Of a stretch of DNA of 64,000 bases, positions 50,507 through 61,292 are shown in pieces (position 1 is the first letter of the stretch; each line of letters begins with the position of its first letter). Source of the DNA: SMWD01 sp964629475 (GTDB taxonomy: Bacteria > Pseudomonadota > Gammaproteobacteria > Steroidobacterales > GCA-2729495); NCBI GenBank assembly GCA_964629475.1, contig CAZVQW010000001.1, forward strand, positions 62,001-126,000, written 5' to 3'. The notes under the pieces are model-generated. The model ran no database searches, was not told the origin of the DNA, and saw only the letters and a program-made list of their open reading frames with translations. Both the position numbers and the translations under genes were made by a program.

Positions 50507-51299
50507 CAGGGTCCAGGCGGAACAGTCGTTCAGTATTCTGCATCGTGGCTTCGGCGACGGCTTCGATGGATTGGTTCATGCAGCCTGCGACGGCATGTAA
50601 AATGTGCGGCAGAACCGACGGTTCGTTACGGCGACCGGATGGTTTGTCTTTGAGATCGCGCGGCAACAGGTAGGGTGCATCGGTTTCGAGCAGGAGCCGA
50701 TCGAGCGGCAGATAGCCTGCAGCGTCGCGCAGATCGTGCCCGCGCCGTTCGTCGCAGATCCAGCCGGTGATACCGATGTACAGACCCATATCCAGGTAGG
50801 TTTTCATCTCATCGCGATCGCCGGTGAAACAATGTGCGACCCCGCCGGATATCCCGTCGAGAAAATCCTTCAGCAGGGCCGTAAAGTCGTCGTGCGCATC
50901 GCGCTGGTGCAGAAACACCGGCTTGTCGGTCCCGGATGCGAGATCGAGTTGTTTTTCGAATGCATCGAGTTGTGCCGGCCGTGGTGAGTAGTTACGGAAA
51001 TAATCCAGCCCGCATTCGCCGACGGCGACAATGCAGGGTTCTGCCACCAGGTCGCGCAGGCCCTTGAGCGTCTCTTCGTCCACTTCTTCGGCATGATGCG
51101 GATGCACACCGGCAGTGGCGTACAACTGTCCCGGATAGTTGCGTGCCAGTTGCAACGCATCCCGGCTGGCCGACAGTGTCGTACCAGTCACGATGATTCG
51201 CTGCACGCCGGCATCGGCCGCGCGCGTCAGAATATCCTCTCGATCTGCATCGAACGAATCGTGGGTCAGGTTTGCGCCGATGTCGATCAGGGCATGCAT
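50490..51299 (-). CDS. TatD-family metal-dependent hydrolase/DNase
   Basis: A 269-residue TatD-type hydrolase. The metal-binding motif is DIGANLTH at the N-terminus, with GVHPHHA, VAVGECGLDYF, FLHQRDA, HCFTGD and ETDAPYLLP. The ATG at 51299 opens the family N-terminus MHALIDIGAN; the frame upstream (to 51350) overlaps the sirtuin gene end and is unlikely. It overlaps the hpnN start by 17 bases. Biological substrate in this bacterium is not evident. Confidence 0.92.
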   Translation of the reverse strand: MHALIDIGANLTHDSFDADREDILTRAADAGVQRIIVTGTTLSASRDALQLARNYPGQLYATAGVHPHHAEEVDEETLKGLRDLVAEPCIVAVGECGLDYFRNYSPRPAQLDAFEKQLDLASGTDKPVFLHQRDAHDDFTALLKDFLDGISGGVAHCFTGDRDEMKTYLDMGLYIGITGWICDERRGHDLRDAAGYLPLDRLLLETDAPYLLPRDLKDKPSGRRNEPSVLPHILHAVAGCMNQSIEAVAEATMQNTERLFRLDPDDQQP

Positions 51300-51303
51300 G
51301 GTT

Positions 51304-52056
51304 CTATCTGCTGCGCAGTGCATTAACGAGTTCCGGCATGATGCGGCCACTCGGACCGGTCAATACAAAATCCACATCGTTAGTCAGTGGCGTTGGCTCC
51401 GGGTTGATCTCGACGAGGAGCGCGCCGTGTTGTTTCGCCTGCATCGCCAGGCCGGCGGCCGGTTGTACTACCGCCGAGGTGCCGATGGCGAACAGGATGT
51501 CACAATCCGTAACGGCTTCCAGCGCTGTTTCGAGCGCGGCGGTCGGTATTGCCTCACCGAACCAGACGACATCGGGCCGTACCATGGCCCCGCACTCATG
51601 GCAGAGTGGCGGCGTTTTGTCGGAGTCGCCTGTTTCGTCGACAGGATGCCCGGCGGTACAACGGTTACGCATCAGGTTGCCGTGAAATTCGATAACACCC
51701 GCACTGCCGGCGCGTTGATGCAAGCCATCTACATTCTGAGTAATCAGTGTCAGGCGTCGTAGCAATCCATTCAGTTCGGCTATCGCGACATGTCCGGGAT
51801 TAGGTTCCGCAGCACCTACCAACTCACGCCGCCAGACGTACCAGTCCCAGACGAGTTTTGGATCGCGCTCGAACGCTTCCGGCGTCGCGAGGTCCTCCGG
51901 GCGGTAATTTGCCCACAAACCCGTCTGTGCGTCACGGAAGGTTGGAATGCCGCTCTCGGCCGATGTGCCGGAGCCGGTCATCACGACGGTATGAGTCGAA
52001 CGGTCGAGCGCCTGAACGAGATCAGGCGGAATCAGGAAATCCTGATCAGACTCCAT
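51304..52056 (-). CDS. cobB: NAD-dependent protein deacylase, class III sirtuin
   Basis: A 250-residue sirtuin. NAD-binding blocks are TGSGTSAESGIPTFRD and LITQNVDGLHQRAG, the catalytic base is in EFHGNLMRNRC, and four zinc cysteines lie in CTAGHP and CHECG. A YVWRREL segment supplies the Tyr/Arg pair (Y-x-x-R) associated with succinyl/malonyl-lysine removal. The ATG at 52056 fits the family length. It is just upstream of the tatD-type gene, same strand. Confidence 0.93.
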   Translation of the reverse strand: MESDQDFLIPPDLVQALDRSTHTVVMTGSGTSAESGIPTFRDAQTGLWANYRPEDLATPEAFERDPKLVWDWYVWRRELVGAAEPNPGHVAIAELNGLLRRLTLITQNVDGLHQRAGSAGVIEFHGNLMRNRCTAGHPVDETGDSDKTPPLCHECGAMVRPDVVWFGEAIPTAALETALEAVTDCDILFAIGTSAVVQPAAGLAMQAKQHGALLVEINPEPTPLTNDVDFVLTGPSGRIMPELVNALRSR

Positions 52057-52078
52057 TTATAGACGCCTGAGCATGTGT

Positions 52079-52145
52079 TGTGGGAGCGGCTTTAGCCGCG
52101 ATTCCGTGCTGTGGTTCACCATTCGCGGCTAAAGCCGCTCCCACA
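52079..52145. repeat. REPIN-like inverted repeat, copy 6
   Basis: Perfect 23-base arms (52079-52101, 52123-52145) with a 21-base spacer. The arm core is GTGGGAGCGGCTTTAGCCGC. It lies between the sirtuin gene start and the acnA stop. Confidence 0.92.
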
Positions 52146-52176
52146 GGTGAATTCGACACTGCATTTCTCGATCCGG

Positions 52177-54834
<2,658 letters not shown>

Positions 54835-54964
54835 GAAGTATCTCCGTTTGTGGGCCGGCGCAGGTTAATGGCCACGCAGGCCTTTAAATTCAGTTCCGAC
54901 GGGTGTGGTCTCCGCATGACCGTGGTTCGGTCGGCGGTGTGGCGTCGGCTCAAGAGGCGCGGAA

Positions 54965-56104
54965 TTATAGCGGAGCGGCGCCGGTCGCGGCCACAGGGTT
55001 TTCCGCAAGCCAGGCAGAATCGATCGGGCCACCGCCCAAGCATTCGTCGCTGGCATAAAAAACCGCGTATTGGCCCGGTGTGACAGCCCACTGGGGTGAG
55101 TCGAAGGCGACGTGCAGGCTGCCGTCTTCCTGGCGGGTCACGGCGCAGGGCGCATCCTGCTGCCGGTAGCGCGTCTTGATGGCACAGTGCAGCGTCGCAC
55201 CCGCAGTGAGCGCAGCGGGTTCACCATTGATCCAGTACGGCGCCGAGGTGCTGAGCCCATCGGCCCGCAGCAACGGGTGATCATGTCCCTGTACGACGAT
55301 GAGCTCATTGCGATCCTCGTTCTTGGCGGCGACAAACCAGGGTTCGTTGCTGCCATCGGCCAGACCGCCGATGCCGAGTCCCTGGCGCTGCCCGAGCGTG
55401 TAATACATCAGGCCGTCATGTCGTCCGACGACACGACCTTCAGGTGTCACCGCATCACCCGGTTCACCGGTCAGAAACTGCCCGAGGAAATCGCGGAACG
55501 GACGTTCGCCGATAAAGCAGATTCCGGTGCTGTCCCGCTTGTCATAGACACTCAGTCCCGCGTCGTTGGCAATACGTCTGACCTCGCTCTTTTTCATCGT
55601 ACCGAGCGGGAACACCGCCTGGGCAAGTGCATCGGCGGCGACCTGGTGCAGGAAATAGCTCTGATCCTTGCTCGCGTCGATGCCCTTTAGCAGGCGTGTC
55701 GGCGGCCCGGGATCGATGCGGGCGTAATGACCGGTGGCGATCAGGTCGCCGCCGAGTCGCCTGGCATACTCGAGGAAGACGCCGAACTTGATCTCGCGAT
55801 TACACAACACGTCCGGATTTGGCGTGCGACCACGCGAATATTCGTCGAGGAAATTGGCAAAGACCTGTTCGCGATAATCCGCTGCAAAATTTACTTGATG
55901 CAGCGGGATGCCGATGTCCGTGCAGATCGTGCGGGCATCCTGCAAATCGGTGGCGGCGGTGCAATAGCCATCGTCATCTTCCCAGTTGGTCATGTGCAAT
56001 GCGGCGACGTCATGACCGGCACGTACGAGCTGAATCGCGGCAACGGCGGAATCGACGCCGCCGGACAGGGCAACAATGATTTTTTTACGGGAACCCGGTG
56101 TCAT
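54965..56104 (-). CDS. mnmA: tRNA-specific 2-thiouridylase MnmA
   Basis: Thiolates U34 of Lys, Glu and Gln tRNAs using sulfur relayed from IscS/TusE. It has 379 residues. The PP-loop ALSGGVDSAVAAIQL is at the N-terminus. Catalytic cysteines lie in PDVLCNREIKFG and STGICFIGERPF, and the acceptor-end region FLGQFLTGEPGD is present. The same operon-like context includes tRNA-Lys elsewhere in the window, a substrate of this enzyme. The downstream acnA gene is separated by a 130-base gap. Confidence 0.96.
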   Translation of the reverse strand: MTPGSRKKIIVALSGGVDSAVAAIQLVRAGHDVAALHMTNWEDDDGYCTAATDLQDARTICTDIGIPLHQVNFAADYREQVFANFLDEYSRGRTPNPDVLCNREIKFGVFLEYARRLGGDLIATGHYARIDPGPPTRLLKGIDASKDQSYFLHQVAADALAQAVFPLGTMKKSEVRRIANDAGLSVYDKRDSTGICFIGERPFRDFLGQFLTGEPGDAVTPEGRVVGRHDGLMYYTLGQRQGLGIGGLADGSNEPWFVAAKNEDRNELIVVQGHDHPLLRADGLSTSAPYWINGEPAALTAGATLHCAIKTRYRQQDAPCAVTRQEDGSLHVAFDSPQWAVTPGQYAVFYASDECLGGGPIDSAWLAENPVAATGAAPL

Positions 56105-56153
56105 GCCGGGAATTATCGCATGCGTGAAGCGTGCCTGAGGCGCACCGTCTCAA

Positions 56154-56651
56154 TCAGACGTACAACTCACGTTTTTCCTTTTCGATGCGTGACGCGTTCC
56201 AGATTTCGTCGAACATGCCGAGATAACGCCGCGCAACCGCCGGTTCGTGTGTATCGGCGATACCTTCCCACTTGCGTGCATCGACGCGATAGACCAGTGC
56301 GGTTTCATCGGCAATCAGAAAGGCTTCGCGATGGTCACGATATTTCTCGTCGACGTTGCGAAATTCGATACAGGCACTGAGCCTACGGGCCAGCTGTACA
56401 AACGGATTGCCGTTGCGAACGACATGCGAGGGATCTGCAATCAGGACCCGAATCCGGGCAAATGGCTTGCCGAGTGTCAGGCGTTTAACGGCCTCGAGAA
56501 AGACTTCCTCGTTATAAACGCCAGGCTCGAGGTCCGAAGAAAAAATCGAGATACGCCGGTTCGTCATGTCGACCATTTCGACGACGGCGCCCAGTGTTTC
56601 TTCAATAGAGGAAATGACCCAGCGTCGGCCTTGGGTACGTGATGCCTCCAT
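56154..56651 (-). CDS. DUF7931-like cytoplasmic protein
   Basis: A 165-residue protein. The ATG at 56651 has GGAGGA about 9 bases upstream. An in-frame ATG at 56660 is too close to that ribosome-binding site. It resembles a widespread family in gammaproteobacteria with RISIFSSDLEPGVYNEEVFL, IRVLIADPSHVVRNGNP and FRNVDEKYRDHREAFLIADE. The ISIFSSDL and FLIADE stretches suggest a phosphodiesterase-like or PLD-like fold. No reaction is assigned. It follows mnmA's upstream side (minus strand) with a 49-base gap. Confidence 0.75.
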   Translation of the reverse strand: MEASRTQGRRWVISSIEETLGAVVEMVDMTNRRISIFSSDLEPGVYNEEVFLEAVKRLTLGKPFARIRVLIADPSHVVRNGNPFVQLARRLSACIEFRNVDEKYRDHREAFLIADETALVYRVDARKWEGIADTHEPAVARRYLGMFDEIWNASRIEKEKRELYV

Positions 56652-56777
56652 GCGATACATTCCTCCAACGTGACTGACACGGCGGCCTGCTTTTTAAAGG
56701 CACCTGCCGGACATGGGGGATTTTATTTCGCGAGGTCATTGCGACGCGCGCGATCAGGTCACGTTTTTGGATGCTTG

Positions 56778-58154
56778 TTAGCTGTTTTTGAGGCTGCGGG
56801 CCAGTGTTTCAGCAAGCCCGACGTAGGTGCCTGGCTCGAGGTCGAGTAGGGCGGCCCTGGCATCTTCGGGGATATCGAGGGTGCCGATAAATTCTCGTAA
56901 CGCATCGCTACTGACTCTGGCGCCACGTGTCATGTTTTTCATCTGCTCGTAGGCATCGCCATGCCCGTAGCGCCGCATGACGGTCTGAATGGCCTCGCCG
57001 AGTACTTCCCAATTGGCGTCGAGATCGGCTTGCATGCGCTCGGGGTTCGGCTGCAGCTTGTCGAGACCGGCGAGCAGCGACTGATAGCCGAGCATGCTGT
57101 GCCCGATCGCAACACCCAGGTTACGTAACACCGTCGAGTCCGTCAGATCTCGCTGCCAGCGGGAGACCGGTAGCTTTTCGGCAAAATGCCTGAGCAGCGC
57201 ATTGGCAACACCAAAGTTACCTTCGGCATTCTCAAAATCGATCGGGTTGACCTTGTGCGGCATCGTCGAGGAGCCGACTTCGCTTGCAATCCTCTTTTGC
57301 CGGAAATAGCCGATCGAGATATAGCTCCAGAGGTCACGACACGAATCGAGCAGGATGGTGTTAATCCGCGCCAGCGCGTCACAATACTCGGCAATCCAGT
57401 CGTGTGGTTCGATTTGCGTCGTGTGTTCATTCCACGTCAACCCGAGAGATTCGATAAAAGCACGGCTCAGAGCCGGCCAGTCCGCATTCGGATAAGCGAC
57501 GACATGTGCGTTATAGTTGCCGACCGCACCGTTCAGCTTGGCGAGTGCCGGCACCGCATTGAACAATTGTTCCTGTCGCTCCAGGCGCGCCACAATATTC
57601 GCCATTTCCTTGCCGAGTGTTGTCGGACTGGCGCTTTGGCCATGGGTGCGGGCCAGCATGGGTTGTGACGCCATCGCGACTGCCATGGCGCGAAACTTTT
57701 CGATGACGCGTCCGACCGCCGGGCGAATCACCTGGCTTCTGCCTTCCCTGAGCATCAGCGCATAGGCAATGTTGTTAATGTCTTCCGACGTACAGGCAAA
57801 ATGCACAAAAGGCCTGATGCGGCCGAGATCCGGGTCTTCTGCGAGCTGTTCCGCGATCAGGTACTCGACGGCTTTGACATCATGATTCGTGGTTTTCTCG
57901 ATGTCTTTGACGCGTCGGGCATGGCTACGATCAAATTTCTCGGCAAGTTGATTCAAGTAATCGTTGACGACCGGAGACAAGGATTCGAGTTCTCTGATTT
58001 CCGGGCAGTCGGCAAGAAACTGTATCCAGCGCACCTCGGTAAAGGTGCGTAACCGGATCAGTCCGTACTCGCTGAATACTTCGCGAAAGTCGTCGCATTT
58101 GCGGGCATAACGACCGTCGAGCGGTGAGATGGCGGTTAACGAACTGGATTCCAT
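56778..58154 (-). CDS. purB: adenylosuccinate lyase
   Basis: Removes fumarate from SAICAR and adenylosuccinate in purine synthesis. It has 458 residues from the ATG at 58154; a longer frame start at 58193 adds 13 non-family residues. Features are SPLDGRYARKCDDFREVFSEYGL at the N-terminus, the signature SSTMPHKVNPIDFENAEGN, and the catalytic serine-loop region. It is on the minus strand, divergent from fumC; their shared 255-base gap must hold both promoters. Confidence 0.97.
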   Translation of the reverse strand: MESSSLTAISPLDGRYARKCDDFREVFSEYGLIRLRTFTEVRWIQFLADCPEIRELESLSPVVNDYLNQLAEKFDRSHARRVKDIEKTTNHDVKAVEYLIAEQLAEDPDLGRIRPFVHFACTSEDINNIAYALMLREGRSQVIRPAVGRVIEKFRAMAVAMASQPMLARTHGQSASPTTLGKEMANIVARLERQEQLFNAVPALAKLNGAVGNYNAHVVAYPNADWPALSRAFIESLGLTWNEHTTQIEPHDWIAEYCDALARINTILLDSCRDLWSYISIGYFRQKRIASEVGSSTMPHKVNPIDFENAEGNFGVANALLRHFAEKLPVSRWQRDLTDSTVLRNLGVAIGHSMLGYQSLLAGLDKLQPNPERMQADLDANWEVLGEAIQTVMRRYGHGDAYEQMKNMTRGARVSSDALREFIGTLDIPEDARAALLDLEPGTYVGLAETLARSLKNS

Positions 58155-58409
58155 GTGCTTGATTTCCGTCGGAGGGCCCTGAGGTGCTGGCAATCTAATC
58201 CCAGTGATACCTTAAGAAGGGTCTGTAATAGACTGTTTAATCAATAATTAATGCTTTGTAAAGCCGTATCGGCCGGGTGCTGTCTGCGCGGGTCGCTACT
58301 CTACACCGATTCGCTGCCCCGGACGAGTTTCGTACGCAGGTCTCCCGAAGGTATCCCGGGCGCGTTAAAATAATATGTTTTGACACTACATATTTTCCAG
58401 GAGTTACTG

Positions 58410-59795
58410 ATGTCGAACGGATTTCGCATCGAGCGAGACAGCATGGGTGAGTTGCAGGTGCCCGAGGATGCTCTGTGGGGCGCGCAGACCCAGCGTGCGG
58501 TCGAGAATTTTCCAATCAGCGGCCTGACGATGCCGCGTGGCTTCATCCGCGCACTCGGGTTGATCAAGTGGGCGACAGCCGGCGCGAATGCCGAGCTGGG
58601 TCTGATTCAGACCAGCACGGCCGTTGCGATACAAGGCGTCGCACTGCAAGTTGCCGAGGGCGAATACGACGATCATTTCCCGATCGATGTTTTTCAGACC
58701 GGATCCGGCACGAGCTCGAATATGAATGCCAATGAGGTCATCGCGAAGCTCGCAACGGCGAAGCTCGGCGCAGCCGTGCATCCGAATGACGATGTCAATA
58801 TGGGCCAGAGCAGTAATGACGTGATTCCGACCGCCGTGCATGTCAGCGCGGCAATCCAGATTGCCGAACAGCTATTACCGGACCTGGTGCATCTGAAGGA
58901 GACACTGGAAACCAAAGCCGAAGAAAACAAGGATGTTATTAAAACCGGCCGCACGCACCTGATGGATGCGATGCCGGTCAGCCTTGCACAGGAGTTGAAC
59001 GGTTGGGCCAGCCAGATCGGACATGGCATCGAACGGCTCGAGCAATCCATGCCGAGACTCTGCCGCCTGGCCCAGGGTGGTACCGCGGTCGGCACGGGTA
59101 TCAACGCGCACCCGAATTTCGGCGCCAAGGTTGCTGTCCTGTTGTCGGAGGCGAGCGATCTGGAATTTGCACCTGCGGCGGACTATTTCGAAGCGCTGAG
59201 CAGCCAGGATATGGCTGTCGAGATATCGGGTCAGCTCAAGACGCTGGCCGTCTCGCTGATGAAGATTGCCAATGACCTGCGCTGGATGAACAGTGGTCCG
59301 CTGGCCGGTCTCGGCGAAATTGCATTGCCGGCCCTGCAACCGGGCAGCAGTATCATGCCGGGTAAAATCAACCCGGTCATCCCCGAAGCGGTCACGATGG
59401 TGGCCGCGCACGTCATCGGCAACGACACGGCGATCACCATTGCCGGTCAGTCCGGCAATTTCCAGCTCAACGTCATGCTGCCCGTCGTCGCGTACAACCT
59501 GTTGCAGAGTATCGAGCTGCTCGGCAATGCGACCCGGCAACTCGCCGACAAGGCCATCGCGGGGTTCACCGTCAATATCGACAATCTGCACCATGCGCTG
59601 AATCGCAACCCGATTCTGGTCACGGCAATGAATTCAGTTATCGGTTACGACAAGGGTGCCGCGATTGCGAAAAAGGCCTATGCCGAAGGGCGGCCCGTGC
59701 GCGATGTTGCGAAAGAGATGACGGACCTGAGCGACGAGGAACTCGATCGGCTGCTCGATCCGGCTGATCTGACCCGCGGCGGCATCAAGACCTAG
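58410..59795 (+). CDS. fumC: class II fumarate hydratase
   Basis: Iron-independent, oxidant-resistant fumarase of the TCA cycle. It has 461 residues from the ATG at 58410, with CCAGGAG 6 bases upstream. The family pattern includes ALWGAQTQRAVENFPISG at the N-terminus, TGSGTSSNMNANEV, HPNDDVNMGQSSND, and the catalytic loop GSSIMPGKINPVIPEAV. Its product malate links with AcnA and 2-oxoglutarate dehydrogenase in the same window. Confidence 0.97.
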   Translation: MSNGFRIERDSMGELQVPEDALWGAQTQRAVENFPISGLTMPRGFIRALGLIKWATAGANAELGLIQTSTAVAIQGVALQVAEGEYDDHFPIDVFQTGSGTSSNMNANEVIAKLATAKLGAAVHPNDDVNMGQSSNDVIPTAVHVSAAIQIAEQLLPDLVHLKETLETKAEENKDVIKTGRTHLMDAMPVSLAQELNGWASQIGHGIERLEQSMPRLCRLAQGGTAVGTGINAHPNFGAKVAVLLSEASDLEFAPAADYFEALSSQDMAVEISGQLKTLAVSLMKIANDLRWMNSGPLAGLGEIALPALQPGSSIMPGKINPVIPEAVTMVAAHVIGNDTAITIAGQSGNFQLNVMLPVVAYNLLQSIELLGNATRQLADKAIAGFTVNIDNLHHALNRNPILVTAMNSVIGYDKGAAIAKKAYAEGRPVRDVAKEMTDLSDEELDRLLDPADLTRGGIKT

Positions 59796-59821
59796 CAACA
59801 AGGTTCAGCACCGGAGCGACA

Positions 59822-60436
59822 TTGAAACACCTGATCGAACGACGGCTGAAAAATACCAGGCCGTCTGCCGATCAGGCTGGTGCGGCGCTGGCCCGCTTAC
59901 CTGCCGGTATTGCCGAGGCCTGGTTTCGTGAGCCGCTCGTGTCGGCCGCTGTGCTATTCCCGTTGGTCGAGCGCGGTTCGGAGTTGAGCGTGCTGCTGAC
60001 CCAGCGAACCGAGCATCTCATCGATCATCCCGGGCAGATCAGTTTCCCTGGCGGCCGGGCCGAACCGGCCGATACAGGCTCACGACACACAGCTCTGCGT
60101 GAAACGCTCGAGGAAATTGGCCTGGCTGAGGAATCAATCGAGGTCGTCGGCTATCTCGAACCGCTGGCCGTCGTGACCGGGTTTGCCGTCACGCCGGTCG
60201 TCGGGTTTGTCGCCGGGGATGCGCAAATTACGCTCGATCCATTCGAAGTGGCAGAGGTATTCGAGGTGCCGCTCGGGTTCTTCATGGACAGTGCGAACCG
60301 TCGGGATCGCGAGCGAACCGTGCATGGCATCACGATGCCTTTCGTCGAGTATCATTTCGCCGGTCGACGGATCTGGGGGGCAACAGCGAAGATGATTTTA
60401 GATTTAACTAAGATATTAAAAAACAATCAGATATGA
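59822..60436 (+). CDS. Nudix CoA pyrophosphatase-like hydrolase
   Basis: A 204-residue Nudix protein. The box is GGRAEPADTGSRHTALRETLEEIGL, containing the R-E-x2-E-E core. The upstream motif LLTQRTEHLIDHPGQISFPGG is the CoA-pyrophosphatase (NudL/YeaB) signature. The start is TTG at 59822, with GGAG five bases upstream. mazG follows with its ATG overlapping this stop by four bases (ATGA). Confidence 0.88.
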   Translation: MKHLIERRLKNTRPSADQAGAALARLPAGIAEAWFREPLVSAAVLFPLVERGSELSVLLTQRTEHLIDHPGQISFPGGRAEPADTGSRHTALRETLEEIGLAEESIEVVGYLEPLAVVTGFAVTPVVGFVAGDAQITLDPFEVAEVFEVPLGFFMDSANRRDRERTVHGITMPFVEYHFAGRRIWGATAKMILDLTKILKNNQI

Positions 60437-61209
60437 CTGATATCAAGAAACTACTTGATATAATGCAGGCACTGCGTAATCCACACACTGGTTGCCCATG
60501 GGATCTGGAGCAGGATTTTCACTCGATCTATCCCTATACGATTGAAGAAGCCTATGAAGTTGCCGATGCAATCGATCGCGAAGATTGGCCGGGTCTGCAG
60601 GATGAGTTAGGCGATCTTTTGTTGCAGGTCGTATTCCATGCCCAGATGGCCAGCGAACGCAGTCTGTTTGATTTTAATGATGTCGTCGATTCAATCACCG
60701 ACAAAATGACACGCCGACATCCGCACGTCTTCGGTAATGAATCCGTCGCTACGGCTGCGGCACAGAGCAAAGCGTGGGCCGCTCATAAACAGGCCGAACG
60801 GGAAGTAAAAGGTGAGGGTGGCCTTCTGGACGACGTGGCGCGAGCCTTGCCGGCCCTGATGCGTGCGGACAAGCTTAGCAAGCGAGCCGCAAGTGTTGGT
60901 TTTGACTGGCCGGACGCCGATCGCGTACGCGAAAAAGTCGCTGAGGAACTGGCCGAACTGGATGAGGCTCGAGGGAACGGGGACCGAGCCGGAATCACAG
61001 AAGAGTTGGGAGATTTGCTGACGGCGATTGCGACGCTGGCCCGACATCTCGGCGTCGATCCGGAGGATGCGCTGCGCGCGGGCAACGACAAGTTTGTGCG
61101 GCGGTTTCAGGGCATGGAGAAGATGCTTGCCGAAGTCGGCGAAGACTGGTCGGATCTGACGCTCGACGAAATGGAAGAGCGCTGGCAGCGGGTCAAGCGC
61201 GGCGAGTAA
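60433..61209 (+). CDS. mazG: nucleoside triphosphate pyrophosphohydrolase MazG
   Basis: Housecleaning NTP pyrophosphatase. It has 258 residues with two MazG-type four-helix domains. The first contains MQALRNPHTGCPWDLEQD and YTIEEAYEVADAI plus DELGDLLLQVVFHAQ, the E-E-x2-E and E/D-x2-D Mg site. The second (about 150-250) has EVEAxx-like AEELAELDEA and EELGDLLTAIATLARHLGVDPEDALR. ATGA overlap with the Nudix gene suggests co-translation, a sensible pair for nucleotide sanitisation. Confidence 0.95.
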   Translation: MTDIKKLLDIMQALRNPHTGCPWDLEQDFHSIYPYTIEEAYEVADAIDREDWPGLQDELGDLLLQVVFHAQMASERSLFDFNDVVDSITDKMTRRHPHVFGNESVATAAAQSKAWAAHKQAEREVKGEGGLLDDVARALPALMRADKLSKRAASVGFDWPDADRVREKVAEELAELDEARGNGDRAGITEELGDLLTAIATLARHLGVDPEDALRAGNDKFVRRFQGMEKMLAEVGEDWSDLTLDEMEERWQRVKRGE

Positions 61210-61228
61210 TGCGAGGCATTACTCGCCG
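61200..61228. terminator. bidirectional hairpin after mazG
   Basis: CGGCGAGTAATGC (61200-61212) pairs perfectly with GCATTACTCGCCG (61216-61228) around a GAG loop. It includes the mazG stop codon and separates mazG from the convergent repeat-protein gene. No clear T run follows, so termination is a guess. Confidence 0.5.
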
Positions 61229-61292
61229 ATCATGACTTATTGCGTTCCCGGCATATCGGCAACTCGAACCAGTCCATCGGCACCCATGTTAA

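Noticed and set aside
49793..50653. A 286-residue plus-strand open frame opposite hpnN
   Set aside because: It lies antisense to a long, well-supported transporter gene. No signal peptide or family match.
13989..52145. REPIN copies as CRISPR repeats
   Set aside because: Copies are scattered between unrelated genes rather than tandem, and each unit is an inverted pair, not a direct repeat with unique spacers.
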